Part shown: positions 21,891 to 33,990 of the stretch, piece by piece | How positions within the stretch are numbered: the first letter of the stretch is position 1 | Layout: the number at the start of each line of letters is the position of its first letter | Origin: Myotis daubentonii | Lineage: Eukaryota > Chordata > Mammalia > Chiroptera > Vespertilionidae | Assembly: GCF_963259705.1 (NCBI RefSeq) | Contig: NC_081846.1 | Coordinates: 91,028,641 to 91,092,640 of the forward strand | Reading direction: 5' to 3' | DNA: 64,000 nt | Notes under the pieces: generated by a model | The model's database searches: none | What the model saw: the letters and a program-made list of their open reading frames with translations, nothing else | What the model was told of the DNA's origin: nothing | Position numbers and translations under genes: made by a program

Positions 21891-23569
21891 TCCTTCATAT
21901 GATCAGAAGTTATGAACTATATTTATGCATTTTGCATATTCTGAAATGAGTCTCAGAGTCCTGTTGAAAATACTGAACTTTGTGTTTTAGCAGGCAGGTA
22001 TGATCAGCAGTCAGGTTCCTACATTCCTGAGGGCTGTGGTTCCAAGGTAAGCTGGTTTTCATAGCCTTCGCTCTTTGATTTAGATCTTTTCCGTGTGCAC
22101 CACTCAGTGGCCAGTCTAAAACCTGGGTGGTGGTCAGTTCTTAATGTGCTTGGTTTGCTGTGTAGGTCGAGCATGCACAGAATTGGGTTGAGCTCAGAAC
22201 TCCATACACAACTTTATGGGATCACTTTCTTGAGATGTCCCTGAAGCTTTCCTGCACCAGGGGATCCCCGTTCTAAACCCACTGACAACAAGACCAGGAC
22301 TTCATCTTCTTGTGTTGTCATGAACTTTTTGTGACTATGTGTGTTGTCTGTCTCTGGGGACAAGAGAGATGCAGTTAGGAGAAGAAGGAAAAAAATCAAT
22401 GGGGATTCACATGACCTTCCTTAGAATTTTAGGAGTCTTCTCAGTTGCCACTGCTTTTATGCTAATGTGAGATTGCTGGGGGCCAGGTTATGGGAGAACA
22501 CCAACAATAATAACAACCACAACAAAGCTGGTGGGCATTATCCCATTATATCTGCCCCATAAATGTTCTCTTCCCCACTACTTGTGCCAGATATAGAGAG
22601 ATTATTTTTAAGTTCTTTCTGTCCACATTTGGTGCATACTTCTAAGTAGTGTGCTGTGTTTGCATCTGGTCTAGGAAAAAAAAAATTTTTAAAAGGACAG
22701 GGAATCTTGCTGTCAGTTTAGTTGTAGTAAAACATCTAATTTTGTTTCATAATCCTTCTGCTATCATTGGCTTCTCAGAGTCTCCAGCTTCTCAGTGTAT
22801 CTGTCAGGCTTTTAGTTGCAGCTACTGGAAGACACAATACCATCTCACTAGAAACTTCTTAATTTACTGTTAACTATTTTTTAATTGCAACAGAAATGAG
22901 GTTCAGTATAGCTTAGCAGTGCTGCAAAGAAATAACGAAAATGTTCATGGTATTGTATGGATTATTTTTGCTTTTGTTTTTTCCTCTACCCTTTATGAAC
23001 TTTCAAAATAATCAAAATGAAAAGTCACAATTTGGTCTGATGATTTAGGCAACCTTGTTGTTTTTGCAGCCCAAAAATGAAGATTTACAACAGCAGTATC
23101 CAACTATCGCAGGTTATTAATACTAACTCCTAACAGCCATACCCACTGAAGACTTAATTTTTCCATTAAGCCACAGGGGGCAGCAAGAAATAGCAAAAGA
23201 CCACTGGGTTTGCAGCCTAGAAGACATCAATTTGGTTACTTAATAAACTGTAAAACCTTGAATAAGTTATCTAACTTATATGGGTCTATATAACTAAATC
23301 CACAAAATAGGCTATATGATTTACTCTTCTTTCACTGAGACAAGACAAATGAAGGTATCCAGTAAAAAAAAATAAATAAATAATGACATATAATACATTA
23401 CTTTTAGAAAGCAACCATATTAAGCACATAAAAATAGAAAATTAAATATAACAACTTAAAATAATACTTTATATATGTTTAGAAATAGTAATAGATATTT
23501 TGACAGGTTATAAAAACTATAAGTAATGTATTTACATGCTCAAAATGATTAAAATAGTAACTCTTAATA
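21891..23569. other. unique sequence, nothing recognised
   Basis: About 1.7 kb with no supported gene or repeat. Frames at 22214-22399 and 22649-22873 are short and unrecognised. Confidence 0.4.
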
Positions 23570-23805
23570 TATGCACAATGCTTACCATATTTTAAATACA
23601 GTTCCTGGTCCTTTACAAGTTGCCTCATTCAATCAACACCTTCTGAAACGGGCAGTATTATTTTTCATATTTGACAGATGATAACTTTGAGGCAAACAAG
23701 TTTACATTACGTGGCTGGAAAGTGGCAGGCTGAGATTCTAACCACGCAGTTTTGGTCCAGAGCCCGTTCTATTTACCACTATGCTATGCCACCTCCCTCG
23801 ATAAT
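23570..23805 (+). repeat. MIR-type SINE
   Basis: Recognised from 'gcttaccatattttaaatac', 'tttgacagatgataac', 'tttgaggcaaacaag' and the end 'ctatgctatgccacctccc'. One of the better preserved MIRs here. Confidence 0.65.
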
Positions 23806-23937
23806 TTAGAACTTTCATGATTATTATATTATTCCTGTTATTTCTAACCATCATCTTTCTTTGGTATTCACTCTTCCATGTTTTTATAACCAAGCTTGGA
23901 CACTGAAATCATGCATTCTAAGACTCACCTCTTTCTT

Positions 23938-24144
23938 GTTTTTTTTTTTTTTAAATATATTTTATTGATTTTTTACAGAGAGGAAGGGAGAGGGATAGAA
24001 AGTTAGAAACATCGATCAGCTGCCTCCTGCACACTCCCTACTGGGGATGTGCCTGCAACCAAGGAACATTCCCTTGACCAGAATTGAACCTGGGGCCCTT
24101 GTCTGCAGGCCGACGCTCTATCCACTGAGCCAAACCGGTTAGGC
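23938..24144 (-). repeat. Ves SINE, complete
   Basis: The tRNA-like head lies at the right and the A-tail (as T) at 23938-23953. The duplicated site CTCACCTCTTTCTT is at 23924-23937 and 24145-24158, perfect over 14 bp. Confidence 0.93.
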
Positions 24145-24419
24145 CTCACCTCTTTCTTAATGTTCTTTAGCTATCAAGTGTCCTTATGTAAGGACAACAT
24201 TCTGCCACCCTTTGGAGAATCTGTATGAACAAGTGATTTGGCAGAAATCACATCTTTGAGAGGCACACAGATTTTTGTGTTTGTAAAGTGTAGCTGACAA
24301 ATTTTCTGGGGAATCACATGCTGAAGCCAAATCATCTACTGATGATATATTTGTGAAGCCACTGGACTATTGGAAGAGAGATGAAGCTTTAATTGATAAT
24401 GTTGTAAAACTTCAGGTAA

Positions 24420-24800
24420 GAAATAAAAGTTCACTAAAAATAAACAAAAATATTCATAGCAATACTAATCATAATGGCCAAGAGAGAAAGGACAGCTCAA
24501 ATGTCTGTTCACAGTGAACTGGATCAGTACATTGTATATTTATGAGCTTATTACAATGAAAATGAACTACAATCACACTTTGCAGCACACAAATTTCATG
24601 AAAATAATGTTTAATAAAAAGATGTACCATATGATATTTTTTTTGTTAAAAAACCAAGCAAAATCTATGGTTTAAGCCTGGGGGAGTGGTTATTACTCTG
24701 GAGGAAATGCAGTCCCTGGGAAGTAGGGCGAGGGGCCTTCTAAGGCGCTGTGGACACTCTTGACCTGGGTGTGATGACATGTGCACATCGCCCCTGTGAC
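24420..24800 (+). repeat. old L1 3' part
   Basis: 'atattcatagcaatactaat' with 'cataatggccaag', then 'gtaccatatgatatt' and 'gggggagtggttattactct' follow the order of an old L1M 3' ORF2 and 3' UTR. Edges uncertain. Confidence 0.45.
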
Positions 24801-25019
24801 TTTGACCTTTGCATGTTGCTGTGTGTGTGTTCTACTTACTACAGGTGACACTTACCAAGTGGAGGGGAGGCATAAAGGCCTCAGAGGAACTGCGTTCTCC
24901 TCTCTGGGCTTCACTTTTCATATCTGTAAAATAAAGGCACAGATAATTTCTATGCCCCACTCTATTTGTGATGTGCTGTGATTCCTGTGCGTTGTGTTAA
25001 ATCTTAAACCTTGGCACGT

Positions 25020-25790
25020 GCATGAGGAGCGAGTGGCTGAGCTCAGCAGGCCCATTCCTGGCTCCTCCCCGCTGCCCAGTCCACAGCCCTCCTTTCCCTT
25101 CAGTTTCACAGACAATCTGTCAGGTATCCTGTTGAATTTCTCTTCAAAATACCTCCAGATCGCACCCCTTTGCACCGGGTCCGTCGCTGCCCTCTTGTCT
25201 CAGACCCTATCCGTTTCACCGGGACTCTTACAAAGCTTCTTGACTGACACCAGCTTTTCTGTCCTTGTTGCTTTTTGACACAGTTAGATAGTGTCTCTCT
25301 TCTGTCAAAATGCTGAAAGCATCCCTTTGCCACTCAGAGCAAAACCAAATGCCTTACAGGGACCTCCAAGGTGCTCTAATATCTGGGGTCCTGAAATACC
25401 TCTGAACTCCTCTGCCATTCCTCTGCCTCTGGCTCATGCCACCTGAGCCACACTCACCTCCCTGCTGGCTCCAGGGTGGGTGGGCCAAGCTTGCTAATGC
25501 ATCAGGATCTTTGCGTGTGTTTTCTTCTACCTAGAATGTCCTTCCCTCAGGATTCACACAACTAGCTCTTTCTCAACACCCAGGTCTTTGCTCAAACATT
25601 CCTTTCTCAACATCACCTCCCCAATCACTCTATATGTCTGCCAACTACTCACTCCTGAAAGACCCAGCTACAGTCTTCTGATAGTCTTGCCACTTCTCCC
25701 TCCCCGTCCCCGCTAGCATTTTCATCTTTCTAATATGCTACATAGTTTACAGATTTAGTTTGTATATCACCTCTCTTTTCAGTCAACAGC
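25020..25790 (+). repeat. L2-like ancient LINE
   Basis: Phrases such as 'cttctacctagaatgtcctt' and 'ctttgctcaaacattcc' follow the L2 3' end. Diverged; the left half is the weaker part. Frames at 24994-25333 are shadows of this repeat. Confidence 0.5.
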
Positions 25791-26021
25791 TGCTCCTTTC
25801 ACCTCAGAAAGATTGATCTTTGGGGAAAATCTTGCTGAAATGAAAATAAGCCACCCTAAAATTATGAGAATTTGACTGCATGATTTATTTTTCTACAACT
25901 AGGAAAAGATTGTAGAAGAATTGCAATGCATGTTCAGAAGACTGAATTTTAACCAGATATAACCCAATCAAAACAACATGGAATTCTTAAACAACTTTTC
26001 ACTTGAACATTTATTAAAGTT

Positions 26022-26172
26022 CTAGAGGCCCAAAGCAGGAAATTCATGCAAGGGGCTCTGCCCTCGCAGCCCAACTGCCTTGTGGCCCCGCCCCTGGTCA
26101 TTCCAGGAGGTCATCTGGAAGGTTGTTCTGCTGTCTGGTCTAATTATCATATTAGCTCTTTATTATATAGGA
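26022..26172 (-). mobile_element. short Helitron
   Basis: The minus-strand start TCCTATATAATAAAGAGC (26172) and the end CTAG at 26022, with a decayed hairpin, give a 151-bp element, the shortest here. The base beyond CTAG is not the usual T on the minus strand. Confidence 0.75.
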
Positions 26173-27099
26173 TTGAGAGCTTTCAATGTTTCTTAAAATA
26201 ACACACTTTTAAATCAAATGAACACAACAATCCATGAAAAAAAAAAAGATGACTTCAATGAGTGAACTATTTGAAATATAAATGCAAAAAGGAGAGACAA
26301 AGAGAGACAGAGACAGAGGAGAGAGATCACATGTTAAGTGCATAAAAGCATTGTGAACCAGGAGGGAAAGACGATCACACTCTACTTACCAAGCCCTACA
26401 TTATTGTCTTCTGCCAACTCGAACTGCGTACCGCCCCACTTGAATCTTGAAGATCCAGTAAGCGATCCCTGCACAGTAGCTGTGTACTGTGCAGCAGCGG
26501 GCTCCAGGGTGAAAAGTATACATCCTCTCAAAGGGAGTTTAAAAACATGTCGCATGTGATTCAGTTTTGTAAAAACAAAACAAATATGTAAATAAAAAAT
26601 GCAAGAGCTATACTCTGAATCATGTATATATTCTTTATTAATGAAGCTCTTTTTTCATTGTTTGTTATCAACATTTACAAATTCTTCTATTAGAAGTATA
26701 TCTTAGTCATACATTAAGAAAACAAAATGTTTAAAATAAGACAGAGTGTAAAAGATGTTGAGTGAAATGAATTAAAGGCTGATACTGTGCCATTAACTGG
26801 TTGCAAGGAAAATCTGGAGATGTGTGTGGACCTCATCACACCTCACCCTTGAATATTCATTTCAGATACAGGCTCTTCTTTCAGTGTCTCTCATCTTAGG
26901 GACTTAAAAATGATGTTATGGTAACCAAAAGTCTTATCTATGCATAATAGTGAACATATTTAACGCACTGAGACAAGAAAGATGAAACAGAGATAAAGAT
27001 ATTTTTAGCCAAAAAAGAAAACGCATAGGGAGCCTTATTTTTTTTTAAAGGACAGACTGACAGACTTCCCTTGGTTCTCTGTGGCCAAAATCCATGGGT
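26173..27099. other. unique sequence with purine-rich run
   Basis: A GAGAGACA-type run is present at 26290-26330. Nothing else was recognised. Confidence 0.4.
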
Positions 27100-28440
27100 G
27101 AAGTTTTAGGGAGACATCAGTATAGAACAAGTATATTCTTTCTAATAATTTGAACTATTTAATAATATCGTAGTCTGGCTCCAAACACAATGCACTTCTT
27201 GGCCCTCAATTCTCCAGGCTGAGAGAAGGTGGCCACACCGGTCAGATGCCATAGGAACAGTCACTGCTGCCTCCAAGGAATGGTCACACAGCTCCTCATG
27301 TCATTGCCAAATCTGAAGGTGGCCACTGGGTGTGTTGGTTCTGGGGGATCTTGGGAGGGGCTGTGGTGCAGACCATGATTAGGCACTTGTGTGTCCACCT
27401 GGAGGGAGCTACAAAGAAATCTGTGGTTGGTTGCCACTTGACTGGATTTTAAGACACTTGAGAGAACCAATGCTACTAAGCTAGGCTGGCTGCCACCAGT
27501 GCTTGGTTTGGAACCCTTAGCTGGGTACCACAATGTGAGCTGAGGTCAGCTGCCTCATGTGCTGGGCTTGGGCAGCTGAGTTGAAGCTACGTTCCAGGTC
27601 AACACTGGCTGCAGATTTTGCCATGCTGGGACCACCCGGTAAGAGTAACAGTGCAAGTTGAGACTAGTGGTGGTTAGGTCTCGGCTGCTTCCAGGGGTTC
27701 ATGACACTGCTTGTTTGGGGTTTGTGGACCTTTAAGAGAATTGTAGGGAAGTCTGCAGTGCAAGCTGATAAAAGCCAGGCTCAGACAATCACCAGGGCCC
27801 TGTGAACAGTGTTAGACAGGTTAATGGAGAACTCAGATTTGACATCTGCCTTCACTTGCCACCTGGGTGGAGGGAGGTTCTCAAACAAACAATAGCACCT
27901 GCCAGCACTTCTATCCCAGAGAGCCTCCCTGACCTCTACCCCTTCAGCTCTTACCTGAATCCAGTCAATTCAGGTTTCTCCATATGTCCCTGGCACTCTG
28001 AGTCTTAAACCCCAGCCTGGAGGCCAGAGCAAGTGAGTCTGGGAAAGCGAGTTCATGCACAGCCTCTCAAGAGAAACCCTTCCTCTCACTTGTATACAAG
28101 CCCCCACTTGGGCTCAGAGCCAAATGCTATGGGGTTTCTTTGGTTTGACACTGGTGTTCCAGGCAGGGGAGCTGAGAGTGGGGTGGGAACCTCTTGCTCC
28201 TCAGGCAGTTACCTCTACAACTGAGATATCCCTTCTGATTTTCAATTGTCCCCCATGTATGTCGGACCTGCTCATTTTGCATCTCCATCCCTTCTACCAA
28301 TCTTCACAGGGCTTCTCCTTTATAGCTTTAGTTATGGTTTCTGTTCAGATGGTCTTCAGGTTCTTTTCAATGATGGCTGTTCTATAATTTATTTGTAATT
28401 TTGACGTGGTTGTGGGAGGAAATCCTTAATAAAGGTAAAT
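27100..28440 (-). repeat. L1 5' UTR copy
   Basis: This interval resembles 37250-38860 in content and order (for example 'ctcctcaggcagttacct' against 'ctcctcaggaaggatctc', then 'ccttctgatttt' and the final 'gtggttgtgg'). The other copy is continuous with L1 ORF1, so both are read as minus-strand L1 5' UTR. The frames inside are not supported genes. Confidence 0.6.
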
Positions 28441-28449
28441 TTTTTAGAA

Positions 28450-28860
28450 AAGAGAAAAAAAAGAGAAATTAACAAAAATATAGTTGATTAAAATGTATTT
28501 AATATTTTCGTTCTATTTTTCCAGTGTCTAAAGGTAGAATGTTAGGTTATTTGTTTGAAATAATTCTTCCTTTTACCATAGAAAGTTGCAGCTATAAACT
28601 GTTCTCTAAGCACTAATTTATATTCATCTTATAAGTTTTAAGATATTTATCTTCAATTGCATAATCTCAAACTGTTATTTCCATTTTGGTTTCTTCTTTG
28701 AACCATTGGTTATATAGAATTGTTTCCTTTTCTTCTCAATTTTCACATATTTGTGAGTTTCCCAAATTTCTTGGTTCAAATAGTACAGTCTCTTACTGTT
28801 CCTACTGAATTTCCATAGACTTGCTTGACTACATATATTCTTCCTTTGCTGTGTATCCTA
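28450..28860 (-). repeat. old L1 ORF2 fragment
   Basis: 'ccattggttatatagaattg' and 'tttcacatatttgtgagttt' match the reverse complement of L1 ORF2. Edges uncertain. Confidence 0.5.
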
Positions 28861-29060
28861 GGGGCCATATGCAGATATCTGCAACGGAGGCTTTTTCATT
28901 CTTTTCTGCAGTTTCTCTAGAAAGCAGGTGAGTGGAGCGCCTCAAGCTGTCATTCTGCAAGTGCATTGCTACGGCGCTTTTTGTGCCAAACTTTGCTCTC
29001 GGTATGTAATTACATTAAGCGAGCCACTCCTAGCTGCATAGAAATAGAGATTGAGAAGAG

Positions 29061-29187
29061 CAGTCTGATCCTAGAGGCCACCTTTTGAGGTGAGGGACCT
29101 GAGGGAAGGGGCTGGTGTGTAGCTTCTCTATAGACACAGCATTCATCTGCAGCGGGCCTGGAATTCCTGTCTCCAGAATTCCCCCAT
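29061..29187 (+). repeat. left arm of a 127-bp inverted repeat
   Basis: The arm starts CAGTCTGATCCTAGAGGCC. It is the inverted copy of 29551-29677 with five mismatches and no gaps (about 96%). No target duplication is seen outside the arms. Confidence 0.95.
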
Positions 29188-29550
29188 CTCTATCCATTAA
29201 CCAGTGATTTCAAGTGTCCGCTGATTGACCAAATCTGGCTGCACCCACTTGTCCCCATGTTGTTCAATGCCATAACTACAGAATTGGGTCCTTGTGACCA
29301 ATTCTATGGTCCACAGGGCTAAAAACATTTACTATCTTGCTCTTTACAGAAATAATTTACTCAGCTCTTCATTAAAGCAATCCCTGAATCTCATTTTTGT
29401 GGGTCTGTTCCCTGGTCCTATTCCTATTACCAATTTTTCTATCAAGTAAAGTTTAGGCAGGAGACAAATTATATTGGCTATCTTAACAGAGAGGAAAGAG
29501 TGAATATAAAGAACTATTAATGAACATAAACAATTAAAATACAAAGAGAC

Positions 29551-29677
29551 ATGGGGGAATTCTGGAGATAGGAATTCCAGGCCCGCTGCAGATGAATGCT
29601 GTGTCTATGGAGAAGCTACAGACCAGCCCCTTCCCTCAGGTTCCTCACCTCAAAAGGTGGCCTCTAGGGTCAGACTG
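29551..29677 (-). repeat. right arm of a 127-bp inverted repeat
   Basis: Partner of 29061-29187; the 363-bp spacer between them holds no recognised feature. Confidence 0.95.
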
Positions 29678-30796
29678 AAATATCACTGAGGGAGTTGCCA
29701 CCCTTAGGGCTGGCTGAGCAATATGGGTGAAGCTGAGATTATTTAGATGTAGAAGCCAGAGTTCAGCCAGCCCTGCCTTCGGCTGGGGTTGGAGTCTCTG
29801 AATGGAACCCTAGAATTGTCACCTCTGAGGAGGGGGTTCTCTGAGGGGACACAGTGAAATTAGTCCTGCATGTTGGAAAAACTGAAAATTCAATGCAATC
29901 ATTGTTCCTGGTATGAGTTACAGCCAACAAAGTGGAGAAGCAAGGCTGATGTGGGCTTGCAGAAACAGGAAGTGGAGAGGACTGGCTGGCTGTCCCTGCT
30001 CCAGCCTCGTCAGCCCCCCACATTCCCTGCTGACAGAGCCAAACGCAGCAGCCGGCAAAGTGGAAATGCGGTTGTTAGTCTCAACTTCAGCACCACTCAG
30101 CAAAGTATAAAGATGCAGGTTTGAAGCTGACAGACAAGAGCTTAACCACTGGCACAGTGCTTTTCTATTGACTAAAGTGGAGGGTAAGCTTGAGGAGAGG
30201 TGCCAATGAAGGAAAAAAGAGCAACGTGAAGGAAAGCGTGTGCTGTGCAGAAGGAATTATGTATTTCAAAGCCATCATCATTGAAATGAAATAAAGACTC
30301 ATATGGGATAAAAAGTGAGCACTGGGAGAATGCTGCCCAGAGTAACTCCTGCCCACAGGTACGGTCATCCCTGTGATTCCCACAGTTACTGCTGCAGCAG
30401 CTCCTGTCTCCCGTATCCTGGTCTGTTGCCCTGGTATTCATGGACTCAACCCTGGGCAGTCACACTTTCAAAATCATCCCATTCTCATTTTGTGTTCCTG
30501 TCAGGACAACTTATAGATTCCATGCTTGTCCCAGTCGCTGCACACAGGAAACAGTTATTCATAATACGGTAACATCATAACAAGAACTATATTGATGTTC
30601 ACTCATCGTGTTTCAAGAAATCCTTGAATGATGCCAATTTTGACAGTTAAGGGGAAAAACAAGAATCATTGCTTGACTTTTTTCTGTCTTGAGAGATTCC
30701 TAAATGAGATGGTTGACTTAGTTTGTTAAATGTATATTAAAGAGACCAGTTTCCTTAGTACAGGGAACGATCTTGCTGCTCTGCTTTTTGTTTCAG
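29678..30796. other. unique sequence, nothing recognised
   Basis: Several short frames overlap on both strands (29763-30572) without recognised domains. No repeat was recognised. Confidence 0.4.
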
Positions 30797-30927
30797 AAAA
30801 GAGCAATCTCAACTCTCCGGCCAGCCAGGAGGGAGCCCCGTTTGAAGTATGTTATGTGGATGCTGTGAGGCATGCCCCGCAGCTATGGAGAAGCTCCTTT
30901 GACAATGAAGTGAGCCCACCATGAAAG
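30797..30927 (+). other. possible exon (splice signals at both sides)
   Basis: The left border follows a pyrimidine-rich run ending CTTTTTGTTTCAG. The right border is followed by GTAAGT, the consensus donor. One of three frames is open across most of the 131 bp, reading SQEGAPFEVCYVDAVRHAP and ending in a TGA eight bases before the donor; the other two frames have stops. I recognise no protein family. It could be the last coding part of an exon with the stop near its end, an exon of a non-coding RNA, or chance. No neighbouring exon was found. Confidence 0.3.
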
Positions 30928-31394
30928 GTAAGTGTGCTGTTTAAGAGCCACATGTGTGACCCTGTAGGGGGCTTGATTCTACAGTGTGGTGCCGTCATGG
31001 GTGTCTGCCCCTGCCTCTAGCTTGTTACTTTTAGGATTTCTGTGATTATTGGCAACTCATTTCTGGAAAAAAAAAAACTTGAACAAACCTTTAATTAAGA
31101 GAAAATAATATTTAATAAAGTGTCCAGGAAACATCATATGAAGCCAAATTTATTTGAGGACAACAACTTCCCTGTTTTTATAACTAGCACATATACATGG
31201 ATGGAGAAGAAAGGCTTGGGGTGTGGGTACAGTCATCAGTTCTTATAGAACCCACTATCAACCACATAATCTGTGGCAGAAAGTGCCTCTCTGCTACCCA
31301 CAGCCTCTCACTCGCTTACTTACAGACAAGCAGGCAAGACTCACTGACATGCCTGAGTACATTCAGATGTAAATGTGCTTATACATGTGAAAAG
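30928..31394. other. unique sequence
   Basis: Nothing recognised. The frame at 31197-31451 runs into the L1 3' end that follows and is not supported. Confidence 0.4.
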
Positions 31395-31605
31395 CTCTGT
31401 TCATTCATTCAGAAGAACTATATATCTCAGAGGGAAGGAGGAAGAGATTAACTAAAGAACTTGTATCCCTATATGCATTACCCATGGGCACAGACAATAG
31501 TACGGTAGGCCTCGGGGTGCAGGTGTGGGGTGGAGGTGGTCAATGGGGAAAAAGGGGGACATGGGTAATACTTTCAACAAAAAGGATACATTTTTTAAAA
31601 GATGC
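31395..31605 (+). repeat. bat L1 3' UTR fragment
   Basis: 'tcagagggaaggaggaagag', 'catgggcacagacaatagt' and 'ggacatgggtaatacttt' match the 3' UTR of the L1s at 15490 and 57000. Confidence 0.75.
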
Positions 31606-32104
31606 ATTTATCTATCCATTCATTTATCTGCCCTCTATCTAATTGCTTCCAAACATATGCTAGACTTTATTCCAGATCTTGGTATTAGAGCATAAACATG
31701 CTCACTATATTCATTCTCTCAGGGAGCTTCATTCTAACCAGGCTCTGACTGGGGAGAAGTTAGCTTGGAATCACCTGCTTCTAGTCATTTATTCCAGCCC
31801 AGAAGGTGGACACTCCGGGAAACAGTAAGGATATTCCCCTATAGTGGGGCAGGCCTGCACCCCTGCCCAAATAATGTGAAGGCCAAGAGAAAGGTACACC
31901 TCAGCTGCCCAGAGCGTTCCACAGCAGCACTGGATTCCTCTGGCAGCCGAGTCGCCTGTGAAATATACAGCACTCAACTACCCAAGTGTGCGTAAACAAG
32001 ACAGGGCAAACCTTGAGGACTGCACTTGGGAAAACAGATCCTGGGTTTGAAGACAATATTGTAATTACTATTATAGCCAAAGTCCTTCAGAGAAACAATG
32101 GGAT

Positions 32105-32106
<2 letters not shown>

Positions 32107-32149
<43 letters not shown>

Positions 32150-32262
32150 AATATATATATCATAAATATACATATATAAATATATAATAATAATATTATA
32201 CATATATTTAATGTGTAATAATAATAAATATACATATATTTATGCATTATTATTATTATATA
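32107..32262. repeat. (TA)n and AT-rich simple repeat
   Basis: A near-perfect TA run followed by interrupted ATA/TTA units. Confidence 0.95.
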
Positions 32263-32269
32263 GTTATGA

Positions 32270-32610
32270 GAAGGAATTGAGTCATGATTATGGAGGCTGG
32301 CTGGTAAGTTTCCAGAGCTGCAGGGTGGGACAGCAAGCTGGGGTCCAGGGGAGCTGATGGCTCAGTTCCAGTCTGAAGGCGCAGCCTGAGCAGACCCAGG
32401 AAGAGTCAGGAAGAATTCTCTCACTCAGGAGGGGGTCACCCTTTTTCTTTATTCCACTTGACTAGATGCAGACCACCCACATTCTACTAATTTAAATGTT
32501 AATCTCATCTAAAAACAACCTCACATTCCAAATATTGTTTAACTAGATACCTGGGCACACCATAGTCTAGTCAAGTTAACACATAAAATTAACCATCACA
32601 GTAACTTAGA
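32270..32610 (-). repeat. ancient repeat, family not assigned
   Basis: 'attgagtcatgattatgga', 'cagtctgaaggcgcagc', 'aatttaaatgttaatctca' and 'acataaaattaaccatcaca' form an order familiar from old mammalian interspersed repeats, but I cannot place the family. Strand is a guess. Confidence 0.35.
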
Positions 32611-32623
32611 TCTTATCTCTATA

Positions 32624-33025
32624 CTAGAGGCCCAGTACACGGATCTGTGCACCCGTGAGGTCCCTCAGCCTGGCCTGCGGGGATTGGGCCAAAACTGGCT
32701 CAGTGACATCCCCCAAGGGGTCCCAGATTGTGAGAGGGCAAAGGCCAGGCCCAGGGACCCCACCAGTGCACAACTGGGGCTGGGGAGGGCTCCAGGGTGT
32801 GTCCAGCCCATCTCGCCCAGTCCCAATCGGCCTGATCAGTCAAATGGTGGAATGTGGGAGGGGAGGGGGCGAAGGACTGTGGGAGGCTGGCCTGCCATAG
32901 AAGGTTGGCTGTGGGAATGCACTAACCACCAGGGGGCAGCTCTTACATTGAGCATCTTCCCCCTGGTGGTCAGTTAGTGACTGGTTGTTCAGTCGTTCAG
33001 TCACTTAGGCTTTTATATATATAGA
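32624..33025 (-). mobile_element. non-autonomous Helitron
   Basis: Starts TCTATATATATAAAAGCC (33025) and ends at CTAG (32624) after A, with a decayed hairpin. It is related to unit B by the CTCF-like motif pair and by 'ccccaaggggtcccagatt' in its 3' half. Confidence 0.87.
32926..32973. promoter_or_regulatory. inverted pair of CTCF-like motifs
   Basis: CCACCAGGGGGCAG (32926-32939) faces TTCCCCCTGGTGGTCAG (32957-32973) with the same spacing class as in unit B. Confidence 0.45.
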
Positions 33026-33274
33026 TAGAATTTTTAAAAATCACTTGACACAGTAGATACTTATAGGGTACTTATTAAAAGCTCAATTTAATTATATAAT
33101 GAATTATAGCCTATTGCTACCTTACAGTGCCTGTAACTTCAGAATAACTGCAACACCAGTAATTTTCTTAATATATGAGGGATACTAATGATTCACATTA
33201 TTTTTTAAATTAAACTATTTTGAGATAATTATAGATTCACATACAATTATAATAAATAATGCAGGAAATAATTT

Positions 33275-33990
33275 CTTTATAATGGCTGAATTGTGACTCT
33301 CACTATTTAAATGTTTAAGTCCTAAAACCTAGTATCTCAGAATGTGTCTGTATTTAGAGAGAGGACCTTTAACCAGTTAATTAAAGTAAAATAAAGTAAT
33401 TACAGTTGGTCCTCATCCAGTCTGACTGAGGTCGTATATGAAGAGGACACTAGAACGCAGACTCAGAGCAAAGAACAGGTGAAAACAAAGGGAAAAGCAA
33501 GCCATCTGCAAGCAAAGAAGAGAGGTTGCAGGTTAACCCAAACCTGCAGACACACCTGCAGACACCCTGAACTTGGACTTCTAGCCTACAGAAGTCAGGA
33601 AATAGCCCCAGCTGGTGTAGCTCAATGGATAGAGAATGGGCTTGCCGACTGAAGGGTCCTGGGTTTGATTCTGGTCAAGGGCACATGCCCATATTGCGGT
33701 CTTGATCCCCAGTAGGGGGTGTGCAGGAGGCAGCTGATCAATGATTCTCATCATTGATATTTCTCTATCTACCTCTATCATCTCTATCTCTATCTCTATC
33801 TCTCTCTCTATCTCTATCTCTATCTCTAGCTCTATCTCTATCTCTCTCTATCTCTATCTCTATCTCTATATCTCTATCTTTCCCTCTCCTTTCCTCTCTG
33901 AAATCAATAAAATATATTTTTTTAAAAAGTGTGAGGAAATAAATTTCACTCTATGGTATTTTGTTATTGCAGTTCTAGCAAACTAATACA
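33275..33990 (+). repeat. MaLR-type LTR (MLT1-like), split by a SINE
   Basis: 'aatggctgaattgtgactct', 'agtatctcagaatgtgtctg', 'ggccatctgcaag'-like sequence and, after the SINE, 'gaggaaataaatttcact' with 'ctagcaaactaatacac' match the order of an MLT1 LTR from start to end. Confidence 0.7.
33601..33927 (+). repeat. Ves SINE with expanded (CTATCT)n
   Basis: tRNA-like head at 33610, then a Ves body in which the usual TCTCTATC region has grown into a long CTATCT/CTCTAT run (33765-33890), then 'aaatcaataaaatat'. The flanks GTCAGGAAAT and GTGAGGAAAT look like the target duplication with one change. Confidence 0.87.
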
